Source of the DNA: CAYNOZ01 sp964398955
GTDB taxonomy: Archaea; Methanobacteriota_B; Thermococci; Thermococcales; CAYNOZ01
Assembly (NCBI GenBank): GCA_964398955.1
Contig: CAYNOZ010000027.1
Location: 1-16,923, forward strand
Direction: 5' to 3'
Length of the DNA: 16,923 nt
Shown: one piece after another, positions 13,828 to 16,923 of the stretch
Numbering within the stretch: the stretch's first letter is position 1
How the letters are laid out: the number at the start of each line of letters is the position of its first letter
The notes under the pieces: model-generated
The model's database searches: none
Told to the model about the DNA's origin: nothing
What the model saw: the letters and a program-made list of their open reading frames with translations, nothing else
Made by a program: the position numbers and the translations under genes

Positions 13828-14574
13828 ATGAGTGTTAAGGATTTTGGTTTGGGTGATGAGGTTTCTTTAGGTACTTGGTTGACTATTCAGAATTCTGATG
13901 TTGTTGAAGTTCTTTCTAGTTTGTCTTTGGATTGGTTGATGTTTGATATGGAGCATGGGCCTGCTACTGTTAATAGTTTAGAAAGTTTGCTTCCTGCGGT
14001 TAGTGATGATGTTATTCCGTTTGTTAGGGTTCCTTGGAATGATAAGGTTTGGATTAAGAGGGTTTTGGATCTTGGTTTTGAGGGTTTGTTGGTTCCCTAT
14101 GTTAATAGTGTTGACGAGGTTCGTGATGTTGTTGATGCTTGTAGGTATCCTCCTAAGGGTGTTAGAGGTGTAGGCCCTAGAAGATCTATTAATTATGGTG
14201 AGAAGAGTATTGAAGGGTATTATGATAATTTTGAGGATGATTTAATTATTGGTGTTCAGATTGAGACTAGGGAGTCTCTAGATAATTTGGATGAGATTTT
14301 GTCGGTTGATGAGGTTGATATGGCTTTTGTTGGTCCTTATGATCTTTCAGCTAATTTAGGGATTTTCGGGGATTTAGAGAATCAAGAGTTTAAGGATGCG
14401 ATGGATAAGGTTTTAGCTAAGTGTGAAGATAATGATGTTGTGCCTGGGATCTTTGCTGGAGGTAGGGAAGATGCTGAAAAGTGGATTAGTGATGGTTTTA
14501 AGTTTGTTTCGTTGGGTCAGGACTTTTCAAATTTGAGAGAAAAGTATATTTCGGATTTGGAATATTTGAAATAG
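13828..14574 (+). CDS. HpcH/HpaI-family class II aldolase
   Basis: This 248-residue metal-dependent aldolase of the phosphoenolpyruvate/pyruvate superfamily cleaves or forms 4-hydroxy-2-oxo acids, with pyruvate as one product. Key residues are Asp40 with Glu42-His43 in FDMEHGPA, Arg67 in PFVRVPW, metal-binding Glu146 in VQIETRES and Asp172 in VGPYDLSANLG. The ATG at 13828 is chosen because GGTG lies 5 nt upstream. A longer frame from a TTG at 13795 would add a hydrophobic, unlikely extension. A TATA-like box (about 13783-13792) precedes it. The coding strand is strongly G/T-biased. The true substrate is unknown. The dehydratase next door makes 2-oxo acids that such an aldolase could use, which is only suggestive. 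Confidence 0.9.
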   Translation: MSVKDFGLGDEVSLGTWLTIQNSDVVEVLSSLSLDWLMFDMEHGPATVNSLESLLPAVSDDVIPFVRVPWNDKVWIKRVLDLGFEGLLVPYVNSVDEVRDVVDACRYPPKGVRGVGPRRSINYGEKSIEGYYDNFEDDLIIGVQIETRESLDNLDEILSVDEVDMAFVGPYDLSANLGIFGDLENQEFKDAMDKVLAKCEDNDVVPGIFAGGREDAEKWISDGFKFVSLGQDFSNLREKYISDLEYLK

Positions 14575-14584
14575 GTCTGAGTAA

Positions 14585-14625
14585 AGTCAACTACTGCCCT
14601 AAAGGACGGGGTCTCCTTGAGGTGA
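14585..14625 (+). mobile_element. IS200/IS605-type end-like hairpin fragment carrying a ribosome-binding site
   Basis: The run AGTCAACTACTGCCC, then TAAAGGACGGGG and TCTCC resembles the hairpin ends (TCAACTAC, C-rich arm, G-rich arm, TCC) of archaeal IS200/IS605-type elements, recalled from memory. CTGCCC (14594-14599) and GGACGG (14604-14609) pair around a TAAA loop with one mismatch and one G-T. No transposase or TnpB frame is nearby, so it would be a solitary remnant. Its last bases are a perfect GAGGTGA ribosome-binding site, 4 nt before the acetyltransferase ATG. A plain terminator hairpin is the main alternative, but no T-run follows. Confidence 0.45.
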
Positions 14626-14629
14626 ATAA

Positions 14630-15091
14630 ATGAAGTTTTTAAAGGTAGGTAAGGGTAGTACTCAGTATGAAAGTAAGGTTTGGAAGGTAAAGGAGGATAT
14701 TAGGAAGAAGGAAGGAATTTTAAATCAGTCAAGAAGTTATTTTGGTAGAACTTATCGGCAGCAAATTGTTTATCTATATTTGGATAATGATGATGTGTTG
14801 GGGTTTGCTTTAGTTAGGAGCGATGGATATATAAGCTTATTAGGTGTTAAAAGAGATAAAAGGGAACAAGGTATTGGAAGGAAGATTATTAACAGGATTA
14901 GTGAGGATTATGAGAGAATTTCATGTCATACTAGAACTTCTAATGATGATGCTGTTAATTTTTATCAGAAATTAGGTTTTGAAATTAAAAGATCTATTAA
15001 CGGGTACTATAAGAATGGGGAAACGGCATACTTTTTAGTGAAAGGAAAAAATGATATTAAAACCAAAATAAAAGATATATTCAAAATTTGA
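14630..15091 (+). CDS. GNAT-family N-acetyltransferase
   Basis: This 153-residue GNAT enzyme transfers an acetyl group from acetyl-CoA to an amine, possibly a protein N-terminus or a small metabolite. Motif A is ISLLGVKRDKREQGIGRKII (68-87), with the acetyl-CoA-binding REQGIG at 78-83. Motif B includes NDDAVNFYQKLGF (105-117). The GYYKNGETAYFLVK end resembles RimI-like proteins. The first 45 residues are less typical. The ATG is preceded by a GAGGTGA site supplied by the hairpin fragment. It ends 8 bp from the convergent tRNA-binding gene. The substrate is unknown. Confidence 0.87.
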   Translation: MKFLKVGKGSTQYESKVWKVKEDIRKKEGILNQSRSYFGRTYRQQIVYLYLDNDDVLGFALVRSDGYISLLGVKRDKREQGIGRKIINRISEDYERISCHTRTSNDDAVNFYQKLGFEIKRSINGYYKNGETAYFLVKGKNDIKTKIKDIFKI

Positions 15092-15099
15092 ATTAATTA

Positions 15100-15888
15100 T
15101 TAATCTAAAAAGTTTTCTACTGAACTTCTTGTTTCATTTAAAGCTTCTAAGGGAATATCATTAGGTAAACTTCCTAATTCCCCATCAACATTTCTTAAAA
15201 CACCATTTTCAGCACCTAAAAACATACCTTCACTTACTACTCCCATCAATTTATTTGGAGGTAGGATAGATACAGCTACTTTGTCATCCGCACTAACTTT
15301 AAGGTCATTAGTAACAACTGAAAGAGATCGATTACCTATATTCACATTACATAGGTCAAGATTATCAGCATTAGGATGATCCCTTACATTCATAACGTTT
15401 CCTACCTTAATATCCACTCCTACTACAGGATCCTTAATTTTACCTCTTTTTAATCTATCAGAGAGACCTAAAATAGTATTTAAGAAAAACCTTATTTCTG
15501 CAATAGATTCTTCTACCTTACTCTTTTCATCCCTGGTAGCACGTTCAAGAAAGGTCCTATACCAATTCTCACCACCTAAGATCTCTACAATATCATCACA
15601 CTTATTCTCCAAACTATCCAGGTGATCAGAATCAGCAAGTTCTTTCGGGCTTTGATAGGAATACCTCATAGATTGAAGATCAGACTTCATACTATTAGCA
15701 ATTTTCTTTGCCTCATTCTTATTCCACTTACCTCTAAACTTAGCCCCTTTAACAGAGGTAACAAAATAATCTACTGATTCCTGAGCAACTAATAACCTAT
15801 AATCTTCACTAGATTCCCAAATAACAATCCCCTCACAACAAAGAAAATCTTGAATTGAAAACTTTTTAGTCTTATCATCAAGAATCAA
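15100..15888 (-). CDS. tRNA-binding OB-fold protein (EMAP/MetG-C-like)
   Basis: The protein has 262 residues. The C-terminal third (about 155-262) is a tRNA_bind/EMAPII-like OB fold: GVDIKVGNVMNVRDHPNADNL, VTNDL, ILPPNKLMGVVSEGMFLGA and a terminal VENFLD helix, as in the C-terminal domain of bacterial MetRS. The N-terminal 150 residues are helical and acidic, with no motif I recognise, although archaeal proteins with this layout are known. It probably binds tRNA or assists an aminoacyl-tRNA synthetase. The TTG start directly follows an in-frame TAA. A TTGATAAAA-type TATA box about 27 nt upstream (near 15915) suggests a leaderless transcript beginning at this codon. Confidence 0.82.
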   Translation of the reverse strand: MILDDKTKKFSIQDFLCCEGIVIWESSEDYRLLVAQESVDYFVTSVKGAKFRGKWNKNEAKKIANSMKSDLQSMRYSYQSPKELADSDHLDSLENKCDDIVEILGGENWYRTFLERATRDEKSKVEESIAEIRFFLNTILGLSDRLKRGKIKDPVVGVDIKVGNVMNVRDHPNADNLDLCNVNIGNRSLSVVTNDLKVSADDKVAVSILPPNKLMGVVSEGMFLGAENGVLRNVDGELGSLPNDIPLEALNETRSSVENFLD

Positions 15889-16056
15889 TTATATTATTTC
15901 GATGAAGAATGTTTTATCAAAGAAAGAGTTCTGCTAGGAACAGATTTTGAGATTTGATAGGAAGTATTTTAGTTATATCAAGTGTTTAGACATTTTAACG
16001 TAGCCTTATTTAGTTGTATGGTAATATTAAAAATTTTTTGAGAAATTAGTTGTTTT

Positions 16057-16539
16057 CTAGATTTTCTTTAGTATTATATGGGTTTTTGTTTCTTCTACTC
16101 CTTCTATTGTTGATAGTTTGTTCAGTATTTCTTCGAGATTGTTTCTGTCTACTTCTATTATTAGGTCCATGTTTCCTGTTGTTCTGAGTGAGGTTGCGTG
16201 CATTTTTGATACTTCTTCATATACTTTGTTTCTTTTTGTTGGGGTTGCTTTCACTAATATTAGCGCTTCGCCCCCTGTTGTTCCTAGTATTCCTAATCCT
16301 TGTTCTGTTATGTCTATGAATCCTCTTCCTGTTCTTATGTATCCGTTGTCTTTTAGTTTTCTGAGGTGGTTGCTTAGTGCTTGTCTTGTTATACCGAATT
16401 CTTCGGATATCTCTTTTTGGTCTTTCTCTATGGTGTGGACTTTAACTTCTTCGCTATGGTTGAATATTTCTTCCAGAACTTCATATTGTCGGTTAGTTAA
16501 TCTTTCCTGAGTCTCTTTTGATTTCTTAGTTTTTGTCAA
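16057..16539 (-). CDS. HTH-RAM transcriptional regulator (Lrp/AsnC-like)
   Basis: This 160-residue regulator has a winged helix-turn-helix (DQKEISEEFGITRQALSNHLRKLKDNGYI, about 40-68, with a TGRGFIDITEQG wing). A C-terminal ACT-like RAM domain follows (91-160; EALILVKAT, TTGNMDLIIEV and ETKTHIILKKI strands), as in Lrp/AsnC effector-binding dimers. It probably controls amino-acid or related metabolic genes in response to a small ligand. The start is TTG, with no ATG alternative nearby. A TATTTAAAG/TTATATGT region lies just upstream (about 16550-16573), so the transcript may be leaderless. A direct-repeat pair lies further upstream and could be an autoregulatory site. The target genes cannot be inferred. 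Confidence 0.85.
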   Translation of the reverse strand: MTKTKKSKETQERLTNRQYEVLEEIFNHSEEVKVHTIEKDQKEISEEFGITRQALSNHLRKLKDNGYIRTGRGFIDITEQGLGILGTTGGEALILVKATPTKRNKVYEEVSKMHATSLRTTGNMDLIIEVDRNNLEEILNKLSTIEGVEETKTHIILKKI

Positions 16540-16594
16540 TTTTAATCCCTGCTTTAAATAGGTAACACATATAATTAAAGCTTTTGGTTTTTCT

Positions 16595-16628
16595 AATATA
16601 AATTAAAGATCATAAAAATATAAATTAA
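16595..16628. repeat. Tandem 12-bp direct repeat upstream of the regulator gene
   Basis: AATATAAATTAA occurs at 16595-16606 and again at 16617-16628. The copies are identical and start 22 bp apart (about two helical turns), between the HTH-RAM regulator and the deacylase gene. They could bind the regulator or be chance in an A/T-rich stretch. Confidence 0.3.
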
Positions 16629-16673
16629 TAAAGTTAAAATTATTAAAACTATTAATTTCACATCAAAGCAAAA

Positions 16674-16923
16674 CTACTCAGCAACCTCAGCGACTTCAGC
16701 ATCAGCAAACTCCTTCAACTTCTCAGAAGAGATAGGGAAAACAGTATTAGGCGTACCAGCCGCAGTCCAAACCGTATCAAAATCCATTAAAGTCTTATCT
16801 AAAATCACCTTAACCTCCTCATCATGACAAAAAGGCGGTACACCACCAATACTCCAACCAGTCTTATCCTTAATCTCCTCAGGATTCGCCGTCCTAATAT
16901 CAGCAGAAGAAACATTCAAAAAA
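16674..16923 (-). CDS. YbaK/ProX-type aminoacyl-tRNA deacylase, partial (5' end outside the window)
   Basis: This is the C-terminal portion of a YbaK/EbsC/ProX-family domain, which hydrolyses misacylated tRNAs (for example Cys- or Ala-tRNA-Pro). The diagnostic motif TGWSIGGVPPFCH and the following VWTAAGTPNTVFPI strand are present, and the frame is open up to the edge of the window, so the N-terminus lies beyond it. Full-length members have about 150 residues, so roughly half is seen. The end (AEVAEVAE) is alanine/glutamate-rich. A TTG in the last bases is unlikely to be the true start. The coding strand here is G/T-biased. Confidence 0.85.
   Translation of the reverse strand, partial: FLNVSSADIRTANPEEIKDKTGWSIGGVPPFCHDEEVKVILDKTLMDFDTVWTAAGTPNTVFPISSEKLKEFADAEVAEVAE

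Overview
The window looks like chromosomal DNA of a low-GC euryarchaeon. Supporting signs are archaeal TATA boxes, GAGGTGA/GGAGG/GGTG ribosome-binding sites, several genes that look leaderless or start with TTG/GTG, T-tract terminators, and archaeal families such as a peroxiredoxin with a CYDWWLC tail and an HTH-RAM regulator. Many soluble proteins are rich in Glu and Asp, which fits a salt-adapted anaerobe. A Methanonatronarchaeia-like or other low-GC halophile is possible, but that is a guess because no taxonomic marker gene is present. No rRNA, tRNA, CRISPR array or complete transposon was found.

Layout: (1) 120-1983, a rubrerythrin-like protein and a class I aminotransferase, both forward. 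(2) 3230-2025 reverse, a two-gene thiamine salvage operon (thiT then tenA), preceded by an inverted repeat. (3) 3893-3348 reverse, a small two-helix membrane protein and a UPF0145/YbjQ protein, ending in a 50-nt T/G-only terminator-like tract. (4) 4015-5680, a convergent pair: an MtnA/eIF2B-alpha-family isomerase and a HAD phosphatase. (5) 6831-5775 reverse, a GerW (YtfJ)-like protein followed by a DUF2953 (YtfI)-like membrane protein, the same pair known from Bacillus. (6) 6995-7147 reverse, an unrecognised 50-residue protein made of two copies of a 23-residue unit. (7) 10136-7381 reverse, a LarA-type nickel racemase overlapping a sodium:solute symporter by 4 bp. (8) 10535-11676, a second rubrerythrin paralogue and an unrecognised protein. 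(9) 12042-14574, a peroxiredoxin, a threonine/serine dehydratase and an HpcH/HpaI aldolase. (10) 14585-15888, an IS200/IS605-like hairpin fragment that carries the ribosome-binding site of a GNAT acetyltransferase, then a tRNA-binding OB-fold protein. (11) 16057-16923, an HTH-RAM regulator and the C-terminal part of a YbaK-type aminoacyl-tRNA deacylase cut by the window edge.

The themes are oxidative-stress defence (two rubrerythrins and a peroxiredoxin), thiamine salvage, and small 2-oxo/2-hydroxy acid and amino acid metabolism (racemase plus symporter, dehydratase, aldolase, aminotransferase). The most unusual observations are the 50-residue repeat protein, the IS605-like hairpin serving as a gene leader, the archaeal GerW-DUF2953 pair, and a mosaic of strand-specific amino/keto composition that flips within a single gene.
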